A DNA stretch of 64,000 nt, taken from contig NC_092317.1 in NCBI RefSeq assembly GCF_036785885.1, positions 4,466,501 to 4,530,500 of the forward strand, in the 5' to 3' direction. The position numbers were made by a program, and so were the translations under genes. The notes below the pieces were generated by a model. That model did no database searches. It had not been told where the DNA came from and worked only from the letters and a program-made list of their open reading frames with translations. Below, piece after piece: positions 1 to 14,366 of this stretch (positions are counted from its first letter, which is position 1; each line of letters starts with the position of its first letter). The DNA is from Coffea arabica (Eukaryota > Streptophyta > Magnoliopsida > Gentianales > Rubiaceae).

Positions 1-2830
1 GATTTTACGTCCAACCTATTATACACGGCCAGAAACCCTAGCTAATTATAACTCTCCTCTCCTCATTCACAATTTATATGCTTCTTTTTTGTTTTCCTTT
101 TTCAGTTTATATTTATCCAGAAGAAGATTGATATCTATGCTCCATTTTTCTGCGCATATATCATAAGCCCTAATATGAAACAAGCAAGCATCCAAATGAG
201 GTTACACAAATCGCGTTTGCTAATTATTTTTGTTAAAGAGTAACGCAAATTTACCGGCAAATTACCAAATGAAAAATATTCAATGCTTCTTGGTTCATTA
301 ATTAATTATGTTCCGACAAAGCAAAGTTTTGTATGTCTCTCACCAAAAGCATCTCAGCATCATCATATGAAAATGTATGTCAAACGTTAATGGTATCAAG
401 AATGATAAGCCTAGCTAATTAGTATAATGTCAAACTGGGAAAGTTCCTATAACTTGAGAGATATTGCATCACTAGAGATGGAGAAACATGCGGTGCCAAG
501 GATTGGCATGTGGCCTTGCGTAATTAGCTTAACTAAGTTGGTTTCCATTAATTTTCTTGAACAAAGGGCGGGCTAGTGAAGAGGATAACACCAACTCTGG
601 AGGGCGGTAATTAAGTATGAAATAATTCGCAGTCAAGGATATGATTACGACTTTGATTTAAACAGAGCCAACTAAACTAACAGGAATAGCTCAATCAGAA
701 GTAATTAAATAAGTGCTTAATCTATTAAAAAAAAAATTTGCAAGTTTCTTGCTGTACAACAAAGTAAATGTTGGAGTTTGAAAAAGAAGACAAGAATTGC
801 GAGGTTGATTGTCCATTCAAACTGCACATGTTCAATGTATATACATACATCTTGGTCGTGTATGAGAAATTAAAAGAAACCAACAAAAAAAAAGGGAACG
901 AACCATATCACTTCATTTTTTTTTTTTTTTTTGATGATCATGCATGATGGCATTCGAGTTGTTTTAGGTCTTCACTAATAGGAGTAGTATTTGTTTAATT
1001 AAGAGGTGGAGGTGGAGATGAGGAATATTCTGTGATTCTTACCTTCATAGTATTATGCTCTTTACAAGAATATAAGAAAAAGAAAAACTTCAGCAAATTA
1101 TTTGTGCTGGGCTAGATGAAAAGTTTCACCAGAGATTCTTATTCTTAGGTGATCAGCTTTCTTTTCAATAGTTTAGTGAAAAGTGCTGCAAAATTCCTTA
1201 ATCCAACAGCGTTGTGGTAGTTTATATAATGCAAATAGCATCGCCACTTCTCTGTGTTTTCTTCTTTCCTCCATATTTTACACTCTATCACTTTCTAAAA
1301 TTATTCGTACAATAAATGATTAAATCCCTCATCAGCTTGTCCAAATTTCATCCTAGCAAGATTAATGATACAAAGTCAATTTTGATATGCACGTCCATGT
1401 GAAACCAAATTTTTTTTTTTATTTTTAAAAAAAGTGTACATTTGCACAACTTGTTTTCCAAAATTTTCAATGCAATGAATCAAGCCATTTGAGAGCAATA
1501 TTTCGTCATGGGATATGTTTGGTGTTCGACCTTATTCATCCATCTTTGACCCAAAAAAAGTATGTATGGGGGGAAAAAATCAATAGAAGAGAAGGGAAGA
1601 ATTTAACTCAAGTTATCTCGGTTTATTTAATTAATTAGCGGATCTCATTATAGTTTCTAATCAAACAGTCATCCTCCAATGACATGCAATGTATTGAGTG
1701 GTCAAAATGTTCTTTCTAAAAGAATGCAGATGATCAAAGCCGACCTTTCCCAGATCACGACTTTAATTGTTGGAGAAACAAAGAGTCAACAATCTGGACA
1801 TGACCATGTAAACATTCGAGTTAAGAAGTCGCTATTAGCAAGACAAGTTATAGTATCGCACGAGTATCACGCCTTATCATTCAGATTAGCCCCTAAAACA
1901 CGGGAACTTAGTAGCGGCTGCTCACAAACATCATAATATCAACCAAGTCAGACAGCCACCTGCTTCCACATGGCTGCTGGAACCCTTATTTTAATTGGTT
2001 CTTGTCTGTCAATCTGATTGGGAACAGCAGTCTTTCCTCACAGTAGAAGCAATCTGAAGTTTCCAAATTAATATTTTTTTTTCCCGTAAACATAAGCTCC
2101 ACAATCTTGGGCTAAACTTTTATACCACCGGTACAAGTTTGTTCGATTCATAAGAACGGATCATTTTTTTTCACAAAAGATTATTGTATGTTTAAATCTT
2201 GCTGTCGATGTGAATATTATTGTATTGATGAAGGATCTATAAGAATTCATGTAAATGATTTATGATCTTGAAGACATGCTCTAATTCATGATAACAAACG
2301 AAATTGAATCCATCTAAACTTTTTATTTAAAAGAAAAAGGAGACAACTTTAATTTAATAGGGATTTTCTAGTGGATCTCTCTCCTCAGCACAAGTAAATT
2401 ATGTCTCACTGATTGTGTAAATGTACATAATGACTTTATTGGTACTCTCTTCATTAAATACTTTTCTAAATTGACTTCACTTTTTATAAAATTTAACGCT
2501 CTTAATGAGCGTCGTTAGCCAAACCTCTTGAATAATAGTTACCTCCTTAGCAACCTGGTTGCGTGACCATTCGCCATCAACTTGAGGGTACGACTGGGCT
2601 CTCCCCGTGTAATCACTAATTAGTCGTGCGCTTCATTCTCTCCTCTATTGGAATATTAATCTTAATTTTTGAAAAGCTTAAAGAAAAATAGGTGGACAAC
2701 CCACGAAAAAAAAAATCTTGGCACCAATTATTTGTTCGTTTGCCTCTAGGCTGCAAAGGCAATACGAATACGAAAATAAACTATCTAAAAACCACCAAGT
2801 AGAAAATGTTAAGTTAGCAAAACAATTGGT
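1..2830. other. Intergenic, no gene seen
   Basis: AT-rich sequence with several A/T homopolymers. The longest frame (1679-1936, 85 codons) has no recognisable domain and no splice or promoter context. I see no conserved gene. Confidence 0.6.
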
Positions 2831-3392
2831 CCTTGTTTGGATAGCAATTTTTTCAAAATTTTTTTAAAATATTTTTGATGAATATATTTTTAAATTATCT
2901 TTTATTTTACATATATCAAATCGTTGCTATAGTATACTCCCTCCGTCCCATTGAAAGTGTCATGCTTTCCTTTTTGGTCTGTCCCAAAATTAATGTCACT
3001 TACTATAATTGGCAATAAAACTTTCCCTCATTTCCATCTCATGCCCTTAAATATACCAGATTTTTTTTAAGTTTTTGATGGGTCCCATAAAACTACAAGA
3101 GTTGCTCTAATATGCGTGAGTCTCACCGCAAATGCAAACAATGGCCGTGCAAGCTACTTTCTAAAAAAAATGGCTGGACACATTTGTAAAGTATGGGTCC
3201 CACACATCTTGTCATCCTTGCTTTTTCTTTCTGCCACTCAATGGAGTAATGCACGGAAGGGGTAGCGCTGGAATTTAGACCAAAATGCGACACTGTTGAA
3301 AAGAAGCTCAAGACCCGAAGTGCGACATTCATTTCGGGACGGAGGGAGTATTTTTTATAAAAATTTCAAAAAAATAGCAATTCAAATTAAGG
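2831..3392. mobile_element. Inverted-repeat element interrupted by the Stowaway MITE
   Basis: The left end reads CCTTGTTTGGATAGCAATTT; the right end, reverse-complemented, reads CCTTAATTTGAATTGCTATT. Both flank the Stowaway element at 2937-3348. Similar ends recur at 5985-6124 and around 9,538-9,661, so this is a local dispersed MITE family. Confidence 0.55.
2937..3348. mobile_element. Stowaway-type (Tc1/mariner) MITE, 412 bp
   Basis: Perfect terminal inverted repeats CTCCCTCCGTCCC / GGGACGGAGGGAG are bounded by TA dinucleotides on both sides (2935-2936 and 3349-3350), the hallmark of Stowaway MITEs. No coding capacity. It sits inside another inverted-repeat element. Confidence 0.9.
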
Positions 3393-5253
3393 TTGCATAC
3401 GAGTCGAGTTGATCGTGAGCAGTAAGCAATTCGAATCAAAACTCAATCAACTTAAATTTAAGTTCAAGTTAAGTAAAATTAGGTCGATTTTTAACTCGAT
3501 TAAATAAAAAATCGACTTGATTCGACTAGTTTGCTTTAGGTCGTTAAGATTGAACTCAAGTTTAAGTTTGATAAAATTAAATAGAGCCTCAACTTGATTA
3601 GATAAAATGTCCACTCGATTCGACCCGTTCACAATCCTAATTCAAACCTTATCTTTTGTATTTGCTCACTTTTAGTGGGACTTCTCTAATTATGATCCTA
3701 GTATGCTTTTATCACCAAACGTGTGAGCCTTGTCCAGAAATCATGAGTTTATCCTCATCCTGAGCTGATAAAAAAGACTATATGTTATGATTAATTATGA
3801 TACTAATGTAGACAGGAGATGGCATAGGGGGCACTGCACACCCGCTTGTCCTTTGTCCTCTTTACGACAACCCAAAAAAATTCAATATAAAAAGATGTTG
3901 AAACTAAAATTTAAACAATTAGTAATATTATCCGCCATCATTCTCTGTGCGCCCCAGTCCCCATCACGCCCAACACCCCCTAGAACCCAACCAATTATTC
4001 TGCCCACTTTACCTTAAAAACAAGCTGTCACCACCTTAATTATCATTCATTAGTCATTAATTAATTTAAAAACTTTTATCATTAATCACCATTAATTAAC
4101 CCCTACCAGCGTTAAATTTTCTTGCAACAAGTAAATAACGCTAACAAGAATGCGTCATCACCGCCGTGCCTGACGTCACCCGACCTCCCACCTAATCGTG
4201 GTCACGCAGGCCCGGGACGAGACGTAATCTAATCAGAAAATGTTACAAGCCGTACGCTAATGTCTCATCGCCATCAGATTTTTCCACGTGTCAGCAAAGT
4301 AGGGCTGGACACGTGGCAAGTATCGATTGCCGGCTGTAAAGGGATTTCATTACCCGTGTTTTCTTTTTTCTTTTTTTTTTTGGGGTTTAACATTTTATAT
4401 ATTTTTTTGGTTTCCTGAATAAAATGAAATGAAATTGAGTGGTTGAGTGGAGTCCGGATTATGCCGGAATGAAACCCCGTTTCAAGTCCGTAACTGTTGG
4501 TCCACAGGGCCATGGAACAGTGACGACAAGATTGGAGGTGGTTAGCTCTTATTGGATATCGTGCGAATAGTTAAAACAGTGAATGGAAAAGTTAAGGCTG
4601 TGGGCTCCGGTGAAGGTGACGGAACTAAACAGGATGATGACGTCATAGCCATGGTAAAAGCTTAAGGGGATGTCCGAATAGGGATAAACGGCATCCTAAT
4701 TTAAATATTGTGTTTAAACTTGATTTATTTATTTACTAAGCGAGTTTATTGAATTCGAATAATTTAATTTTTTTTTGCATGTAAATCTTACTTTTATACT
4801 AATTCAGATAAGCTCGAATCAATTTACAAGTTTATAAAATTAATTTAAAAGTATGCTGTGCAAATCTGAACTCGATTCAAGCTGATCATCATAGGATTTG
4901 AGGTTGCAAAATGTCCATCAAAATCACAATTATCCATTTCTATTTCCTATTCTTTTTAACTTCTCAAGTGTTTGTTTTATTTTCCTAGCTTCGAACGAAT
5001 ATTCGGCATCTTGCCCGCCGGAAAGGCTACATCTAGTACCGGGCCGATGATTTGGACAATACGTCCCATGTTTTTTTTTTTAAAGTGTGGAAACCCCAGA
5101 AACAGAAGTAGTAGGATTTATTTTCATAATAATTAATAAAGAAAATATGTCAAATTTTTTGCGAAAATAAATTATCGAATTCAAAACAAATATCCAATAG
5201 CGCGTCGATCAGTTAATTCAATTTATTCAATAAGAATTGGGAATAAGCTCTCC
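3393..5253. other. Intergenic; ACGT-core motif cluster, no gene
   Basis: From about 3,400 to 3,640 the DNA is a low-complexity GATT/AATC-rich stretch. Between 4,160 and 4,650 there are several ACGT-core sites: TGACGTCA-like at about 4,170 and 4,637, CCACGTGTC at about 4,286 and ACACGTGGC at about 4,310. These are typical bZIP/bHLH sites. No coding region flanks them within reach on either strand. Confidence 0.5.
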
Positions 5254-5372
5254 ATTTGGTGACGCTCATGCCTAATGTCATTTTATTCGTGTTTTAATAT
5301 CAGTGGGCAACATTTTGGTGACACTCATGCCTAATGTCATTTTATTCGTGTTTTAATATCAGTGGGCAACAT
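5254..5372. repeat. Tandem duplication, 59-bp unit, two copies
   Basis: Two adjacent copies beginning TTTGGTGAC(G/A)CTCATGCC at 5255 and 5314 differ by one base over 59 bases. It is a recent local duplication in non-coding DNA. Confidence 0.9.
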
Positions 5373-5984
5373 TTTTGACTTTTTTTGTTTCCGGTAACTA
5401 AATATCTTCATTCTCAAGCTAAACAATTTTTACCAATACATCAAAAGGAAATTGGAAACAAGCGGATAAGAAATTATTTGAAAAAATATAATAATATTTT
5501 TTTTATATGTAACACAAAAAAAGTAAGGTGTAAATAATGTGCAAGTAAGTCGGTATGTATAAAGTAAAGTGTAAATAATGTGCAATCTGAACAAACAAAC
5601 AAAAAAAAAAGATGGTTGGATAACATATAAAGTTAAAACAGTTACTTATTCTCTAAACAAGAACTAAGGTAAAAAGAATCAGTTACTTTCTTCACCAGAA
5701 ACATGACAAGGCAAGTGACGGAAAGCTTGAGTAACAGCGAAGCAATATATGAGCAATGGGTCATTTTCCTGTATAAAAGTGATCAAAGGTGAGTATTAGA
5801 GCTTCAGTAATTAGTTTCGAAAGAACTAAGGCCATGGCTCATAAGGTGTCCTTCTTTAATTTTACAGAAGATTTGAATTAATTGCTGGTGTTAAAATAAT
5901 CATTTTCCCCTTGTTTTTCTTTTCATCTTCTTCTCACTAATAATTACTACCATAAACATTTCACGCATCAATATAATGGAACAG

Positions 5985-6124
5985 CCTTGTTTGGATTGTA
6001 ACTTTTCTCCAAAAAAAAAATTACACGTTTTGTAAATATATTTTTTCAATAACTTTTTTATAACACGCTTTATACATCAAATTATTATAATATATATTTT
6101 TATAAAAAATAGCAATTCAAACGG
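5985..6124. mobile_element. Short MITE copy
   Basis: Ends CCTTGTTTGGATTG and, on the other side, ATAGCAATTCAAACGG form imperfect inverted repeats around about 140 bases of AT-rich DNA. Same family as the element at 2831. Confidence 0.5.
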
Positions 6125-9100
6125 TTTTAATTCCATGGTAGAATCTATAGTTCACAGGGTAAAAAGATAGAGTTGGTATTAGAAAAGCTATGTTCCGGGG
6201 AGGGGGGGGGGGATTAAGAAATAAATGTAAGAAGATGGTGGGATTAATTAGAGGCAGATAGAGAGAGAGAGAGAGAGAAACATGCTTTTGGTCTGTAGGT
6301 TAGGGGTCAAGGAAAGATATTAAGAGATTGTCGAATTTGCTTAGGGCAGAGGGGGCAGAGGAAGCGTGACCCCACAACCTTCGTCTCTTGTCCGCTCTAA
6401 TGCAGACATTTTGTGGGGTCCATACCCCTCCTGTAGGCTGTAGAAAAAAAATAGCGTTTACGGGTATTTTCGCGGTCAAACTCAACCCAACCAATTCCTT
6501 CTCCTTTCTCCTTTTTCTTCATTTTCTTTTTTCCACTGCAACACCTCAACCACCCACCGACGTTGATGCCGAATCGCTCATTGGCCGCTGCCCAGCCGCC
6601 ACTGCACCATTTATTTAAGTATTTGGGTTCTTTTTCTTTTTCTTTTTTTTTAAACAAAATTTTAAACCAAGAATTTACATATTTGACGTTTCATCATGTG
6701 TGTCAATTTCGTCTTTTTCAAGTCCACAACATTTTGCCACGTAAACATAGTAATAATTAATAAAGTTTTAGCTTTTTATTCATTTCAACTTCTGTCAATT
6801 TTGGTTCCAAATATTCTTGTAGAAAACGTGTATCGAGTTGACACATGTGAATAAATTGACACGATGATGAGAGAACATAATATGGATTTTAGAAAATTCT
6901 GAAATAATTGACCAGAAAGAAGCTTCTATTAAAATGTTCAAGTATAAGGACTATAAGATGACACTACTGAGTATTGGTAATAGCCAATCTCTATCCTCAA
7001 AAGTGTTGACACCTTCAACTGAGTGATACTAGGACTTGAATAAGATATTTTTAGTTATTTAGCCTTGATTGAAAAGCAAATTTTTTTTTATTTTTTTTAT
7101 AATTTTATTTTACACACATCAAATCGTTTCAATATATTTTTCTACAAAAACTTAGTTCAAATTCAAATGCTGCATTCAATTTTAGTCAAACTTTCTGCAA
7201 ATTTATTGTCTCACACAACAAAATAAGCAATCCACACCGTCTAAATTGATTCCTCTCTCTACTTGAGATATCTTAGATTAATTTTGGTATCTATGCGTTT
7301 TCCTCACATATTTACTTTTTGATCTTTCATCATAATAGTGTTTTTTTTTTTTCTGGAGTTGTCTTTTCACATGTCTTCTTGTTTCTCTCTTTCTCCTTCG
7401 CACCAATTTGCTTGGCTCCCTTTTTTTTATGACGAACATTTTACAATGCTATATAATTTGATCTCAAAGAAGACTTTGTGTATCAATCCAAAAAAAAAAA
7501 AAAAAAAAAAATCAATCAAAGATGAATAAAGACAAAGAACGGGGCTCCGCTACTGGAAGATAAAGGGGTTGGTTAGGATGCATGCAGTTTTACTAATTTT
7601 AGAGAACCATGAGTATTGCGTGCATGGCCATTACCATTCACATGGAAACCAACACCATGGGAGCATGAGCTAACCAACTTTAAATTTATCAAAACAGAAA
7701 TGAACTAACCACCTTTACCACCTCAGCAGCCCACCATTCTATCTGGTCTCCACTCACTCTCCAAAGTTTCCTTCAAGATTCTCATGCCCTTTAATTTGTG
7801 CTTCAAATAATTTATTAAATTATTAAGGCTAGTTTAATTTGCAGAGTTTTTTAGTAGATCTATCCAGTTCTTGAAACTCAATCAACATTCGTATTGTTGT
7901 TGACGAATGAGAAACAGTAATATAATAAAAAAATAATATAAAAAATGGTACAGGACAGAAGATCCTTTGCGCATTTAGACCCTCGTCCTATAATGCATGA
8001 TATAATTCCATCCAATCCAGCACTTAATTCCTGCTTAGCAACTTTTTCTTGTTACACAATAAGCATGAAACTTTAATAGATTTTCCGCCGGCCAATGTCA
8101 TTGAATCAATTCTTTGGAATTATTTGCAGAGGGAGGGAGGGAGGGAGGGATGGATTGGGTGGTGGTGAGTAGGATTCAAGATCTCAAACATTACGGTCCT
8201 GGTTTAGTGGGGCACATCAATGACCAAATTTGTGCACTCTAAACTTTAACATCTTCGTCCTACGCAGGGGCAGATTACCTCTCTTATGCAGTACTATCAT
8301 GGGTAACATGGGATTTGATCAGTGACAGCTGAATAACGCACATTTTACTCACTTTTTTTGCAGAATGTTTTTAGCATTCTGGATCATTCTCCCCACCAAG
8401 CAAGTTGATGATGGTTGGCAGTTTACACAAACCCTTGCAAGTTTTCTCTCGCCATGATGTAGGTTCATCACATGTTGTGTACCAACATTTTCGTTTTAGG
8501 TGGGCATAACTTGACCATCCATGGGCAGGTCTACTTGATCTTTACGTGAAATTCCCAGCGCCCTTAGCTTTCTCTTTGATTGATTGAAGTTAGTTAATCT
8601 TACTTGATTTTCAAGATTGAAAATTTTGTCCTTCCATGGATTCCTCCTTTTATCGTCACATGCTCACAAGCATTGACACCCCTACTTTATCCCAAGTCGG
8701 TGTATGGTTTTGGTTTTTTTTTTTTTTTTTTCGCGATTTTCTCTTTTTCTTGGTAATTCACTTGCAAATAATGAAATAATGTCCATTGTGGTGAAGGAGT
8801 TGCAGTATTATTGTACGTAGGCCATTGTCACGATTCCTTCCTTTCCTTATGAGGGCACATGCCCTTCTGCCAGACTCCCGAGCCATTGACGAATTGATTG
8901 TGAAGAATTCGGGTTGGAACAAACTTTGCCTGGCTGTTGAACAGGTCATATACGTGTCCTTTGGTTCTGGAAAATGAGAAAGTGACAGTATTTATGTACC
9001 TTGGTGTAGGGCCTTTTTGCTTTTTCCATAGCAAAAAAGTTGAGAGAATACAAAAGCAAATGAAAAAAAAAAAAAAAACGAGTGAAACAAAAATCCCATT

Positions 9101-12100
9101 TCCCACTTTTTTTCCTATTTTTTATTTTTCTTTCCAAATGAGAAGACTACTAGCCTATCTTCCAAATGCAAAATCCCACGTAGGGGTCTCTTTCTGATTC
9201 TTTAATATTTAGTTTATTTTTTTTTTCCTTTATCTAAAAGTGGCTTATATGAGTTCCTATTAATGTTTAATAGGTCGCTTTGTAATTATAAGATTATTAT
9301 TGGAAAAAGAAAGTCCCGGATTTTCAAATTAGAGTCCGGAAATCCATGTTTGCCAAAAACTTCTGGACTATTTGCGCAAAAGAAGTGCTAAAAATTCACA
9401 ACTTTTTTTTTTATCAAAAATTAAATAGTCCTTGTCCAATTTAGCAATGCAATGCAGAAAATTCATCACCATTTGTCACGCAAATACTCAAATACAACTA
9501 AAACTACCACCATTTTCGAGTACCAACTTCACACCTCTGGATATTGAAAAATTTTTACATTTTCTATGAATATATTTTTGTTTCACATACGTCAAATCGT
9601 TACAATATTTTTTATTTTAAAAATAAAAAATTTCTAAAAATAGCAATTCAAACGGGCCTTATACATCAAAGGTGGAGTGTGAATTAATATATAAGAGGGC
9701 TGTGAATTTAGTGCCTCTTTACCTTTTTAACCTTGGAGAGAAACTGAATGTGTGGCACCAAAAGAGTCCGTTGCCTTTTTCAGTCCCTAAATTTTTTGTA
9801 GCACCAAAAAGAGTCCATTGGCTTTTTCAATTGATTTGGTGCTTTGCTTGTGTTCGGACCGAAACTACAGTTTTGCACTAAAGACGATGGAGGGATAGAG
9901 ACGCAAATCGCCCCTCCGATTAAAGCTTTTTTCCGCACAAAGATTCCTCACATTTCCTGCTTTTACACCACACACAACTCAGTTGGGTCCCTTGGAAGAC
10001 GATGGACCTTATCTCCGTCTCTACACTCTCCTACACCCTATCCCTTCCCAATTTCCACCACGTGATTGCCAATTCAAATTATCTCGTGATATTTACCGCT
10101 CATTCTTTTACAGTTTTACAACCCCCCGCCCCCTTCCTTTTTTTTTTTTTGGGGTCAGACTACAGTTTTACTTAACCAACACCTTTCTTTCTCAATTTGC
10201 AAAACCTTAAATGGAAATGACAAATCAAATGAATGTACTTTGCAAGCAAATCAAATTATTTGGAAATTTTTTTGAAATAAACTACAATAGTTTCGAAAAT
10301 GTGACGTATGTAAAATTTTAAAAAAAATATAATTTAAATGATAAAAATTAATTAAAAAATATGTTTATAATATAATTGAAATTATGGAAAAACCCTGCCC
10401 TTTTATTTTTGAGGGTCTAAATGTGCTTCAAGGCCGATGGCATATATGACATGTAAAGTGGTTAAGGGGAGTCAGCTTCCTCCGTATCGTAACGATTTGG
10501 TACATGCAAAATAAAAGGATAATTAAAAATGATGTTCACAAAAAATACAAAAAGTTTAGAAGACAAAAATAGCAATACAAACAAGATCACAGTGGAAAGA
10601 AAAGCAGAGCCTAAAATGGACAAGCATACATGGAGGAAAATTTTAACATCTTGGTGAAAAAAACAGAAAGTGGATGAGACGTCACTTCTTGTTTTGATCC
10701 TCTCGCGAGTACATGAAAACTGATCCATCCGAAGAGCCGGTCACCTGTTTATGCAGATTTATGATAACTGATGATAAGATCTGTTACACAATAGGCACGT
10801 ACTGTGAAAAAAGATTAGCTTGAGGTATCAAATATCAGTAAACCGCACAAGGAATGGAATGACAGATTCGCCCTTTTTATTTTTTGTTGTTCTTATTTTC
10901 TTCTTGGGAGGTATAGACTTATATAGCATAGGCGGCTGTATCTTGTGGCTCATAATAGTAGGACTGCTAGTATTTAATCGTATTTATAACTGTCATAAAT
11001 AAAAAGGTAACTTTATTTTGGTCCAATGTCTTCTTAACATATTTTGAAAGTATAAAATAGTTTTAACCACAAGTTTATTGCAAAAAAGAAGAAGAAAGAA
11101 AGTACTTACTACTACTCTATTTTTTTTTTTTCAACTCACATGAACACTTGCTTCTGAAAGATTTTAGGTTTGCAAGCATCTGGGCAGTGTGAAATGGATC
11201 AATAATTCCATCATTAAAGTTGGTTATATGTTAGCTCGCAGGTAGTTTGACTGGTCAGTAATCTGGTCTTTACTAGCAGATTGCTTGATCGATTTTCATG
11301 TACTGTCTCGTTATATATTCTTCGATAAGACTCTACACAATTTTAAGAGATTAGTCTGGTCGAAAAATTGAGATACCCCTAAACAAAAAACAAACAAAAA
11401 AAAAAAAGTCGGTACCTTGGTTGGTTAGAATTTGTCGAAGCACGAGTTTAAGTAGGTAATTTATATGCCAATTCATACTACAAATTAAGCGTATGCCCTC
11501 TTTCCATTGCCTCAATTTTGTCACGTGCGCCACATTGTGTACCCTAGGTCAATGATGGTATATTCTTTTAGAAATTGCATTAGATTCCTAATTCTGTTGC
11601 TTTTGTTTTTCAGAGGACGGAGTCAGCGGCGGAGCCAAATGAAGATGAGCGTGGGCAATTGACCCCCATCTTCGATAAAATTTTATTTTGGGCATAGAAT
11701 TTTTAAACATCTTCGATAGAATTTTGAAATTTCTTTTCTTATCTATATTGGTCCCTCTAAACTCTTTTAATGTCTCTTTCTTATTTCCATTTGCCTCCCT
11801 TAATAAATTAAAAAAAAAACTCTTTTGACGTTTCTGAACTACCACTACATTATCATATAACTTAGATGTCAAAATATAACGGACATAACAGAAAAAGTAT
11901 ATTTAACGTGTAAGTGACTTTTAATTGTAAATTACTATGATCACATTTGATGCAGCGTCGAAAATTAAACCCCCCAACTCTCGAGTCTTGGCTCCATAGA
12001 GTGATATTGAACTCATAACGATATGATGAGTCACAATTGTTTTCTCGAGCATCGTTTTCTTGTATTCTTGTTTTTAGCTGACACGTTTGTTGGTGCTTCA

Positions 12101-13718
12101 TTCTCATCTAAACAAGATCGTATTTTCTTTGATTTTATAGGAAATTATGCACGGAAGTGATGACCATTTCTTTGTTACGTTTCATAAGGTCGTTTTTTGG
12201 AGTGTTTCCATCTCAATATGCGTTTATATAAATATGGTCGAAATTCGAGTGACATGTCACAGATTTGATAAGTTGGACCATTTATTAAAACTACGCGTTG
12301 AGCCACAAATCTTTCCTGATTTCACCGGTTATTGATTTCCTTGAAAAGCTTGACTTGCTGTTTTTGAAGCATTTGCTCGTAAAGATTCAATTAATTTTAT
12401 GCTTTGTATCATGGTAAGGTGACAAATTACTTTCAGTCACTTAAATTTGTCTACAGGAAATTTATCTTTCTCAACTTGCCATAAAAAATAACCAATACAT
12501 GCCACACGCTACATCCTGTACGCCTAATTCTGGTAAAAAAATCAATCCGTTTGCTTTTCTTTTCAAGAAAATTACACTACTTCATCCTTTAAAGTTACAC
12601 GCGTTCTATAATTCCTTTTCCCCCGAAACTCAGTCCAACAAAAATGTGTTCTCAAGATTTATTTCCAACCATAACTTAGACAAATAAAAAAATTTGGGAC
12701 ATGGAAAATAATTTGCATCGAATAAATGTTTCTGAGTTTACCACAAGAACAGAACATTTGTCTGGTAAGCTCTTACATTCTTTAGCAGAAAATCAAATTC
12801 TACTGTGGTAGTATAACTTTTTTTTTTTTTTGTTTCTTAATCAATAATCAATGCTAGTGGTAAGGGCACACCTGATGTGTGTGTAATTGAGGAACATTCT
12901 TTTATATGGAATAGTTTTTTGGAATAGAATTGTAATTAACAATAATAATATTTGTCGGTAATTAAGCAGATAATATGCATTTAGATATTTGGGGTGAAAG
13001 TTAATTATGGTTATGTTGGTTGGCAATGTGGAGGTATAATTAATTGATTGTGAGGATAAAGCTAGGCAACTAAAGATGACGAAAAAAACCTTGAAATAAA
13101 ACATGTACAATGAAAGTTTTCAAAAATTACTTGAGCACAATACACAGACATGGTAAAAGTATAATATTTATTTGGAATAATTTTTGAAAAAAAATATTGT
13201 AATATTTTATTTGATACGATATATGTGAGATAAAAAATAATTAAAAATTATGTTAACAATACAAGTAAATGAATTTTGAGAAATAATCTCTATCATCCAA
13301 TCAAAAAGGAATTTCTTGTGGCCCAGTAAAAGGACTAATTACTGTGACCCGCTGTATTATCCCTGGGTCCTATTCAAATCTGCAATCACACAATTTACCT
13401 ACTACCAGTACCAGCCCATCCGGGCGAGATGAATCTCAAGTGAAACGAGAAAATGGAAAACGAGACGACGAAATCGGGCGAGATGAATCCTTGCTAGCTA
13501 GAATTCTGGTGGTGGTAAATTAATGAGGCAGTGGCACGGACCGTATGGTGTCACGCCATCCGGGCGCACGAAAGCAAAAGGATTCAAAGGACCTCCAAAA
13601 ATCAAACAAATTAAAAACTACAAAAGTAACCATGGTTAACATGGGGGCGCCTAACTTAACCTTCACACCCCCATTATACCCTGCCCGTTACTACCACGAC
13701 AACCCCACTTCCCCCATA
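6125..13718. other. Intergenic with MITE relics, no gene seen
   Basis: The stretch holds homopolymers (a G run near 6,198, GGGA repeats near 8,131), a MITE relic around 9,538-9,661 ending ATAGCAATTCAAACGGGCC, and related AT-rich relics near 7,080, 10,260 and 13,160. Frames up to about 94 codons lack domains, splice context or family resemblance. I support no gene here. Confidence 0.5.
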
Positions 13719-14366
13719 CTAGGAGGCAATAACGCGCTTCGCGCGATAGTAATGTAAAATGCCCATTCCATTTCTGAAGTAAGAAAAATAACATTTTATT
13801 TAGAAATGTACATTTTTTAGTATATATATACCATGAGTCTGAAGGTTTGTTGATATTTCTTGGCTACGAACTTTCATGGAAGTTGCTAAATTTCTAAATT
13901 TAATGAAAGTGCTTTGGAACTTCCAAAGCCTGAATTTCTAAATTTGCTAAACTTTGCTAAACTTCCAAAGTCTGAAATGCAAATTTAAATTTCTAAATTT
14001 TTAATAGGAACTTCCAAACTCTGAAGTTTTGTTAATGCAAATTTAATGGAGCATTTTTCTAAATTTAATATATACCAGCCATTTGTTTTTTGTAACCAAA
14101 GGTAGGATCAACTTTATTGCTAAACATCAAAGTTTAATAAGTAATGCCGTTGGAACATCCATTATGAAAGCTTCAATTGTTGTTTACAACAGTAGGAACT
14201 TGCTAAACATTAAATTTGCAGTGCTTTGGAAGCATTTTTCTAACCAGAACTTTTTTCCATTAAGAACATAAATACAACAAATGCCGTGCATTGCGTTGAA
14301 GCAGAATCAGCGTAAATCAGATGTGCCATCAAATGGAAAATGCAAACTGCCATAGAAACAACTTCT

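Noticed and set aside
1679-1936. 85-codon plus-strand frame
   Set aside because: No conserved domain, no promoter or splice signals; likely chance.
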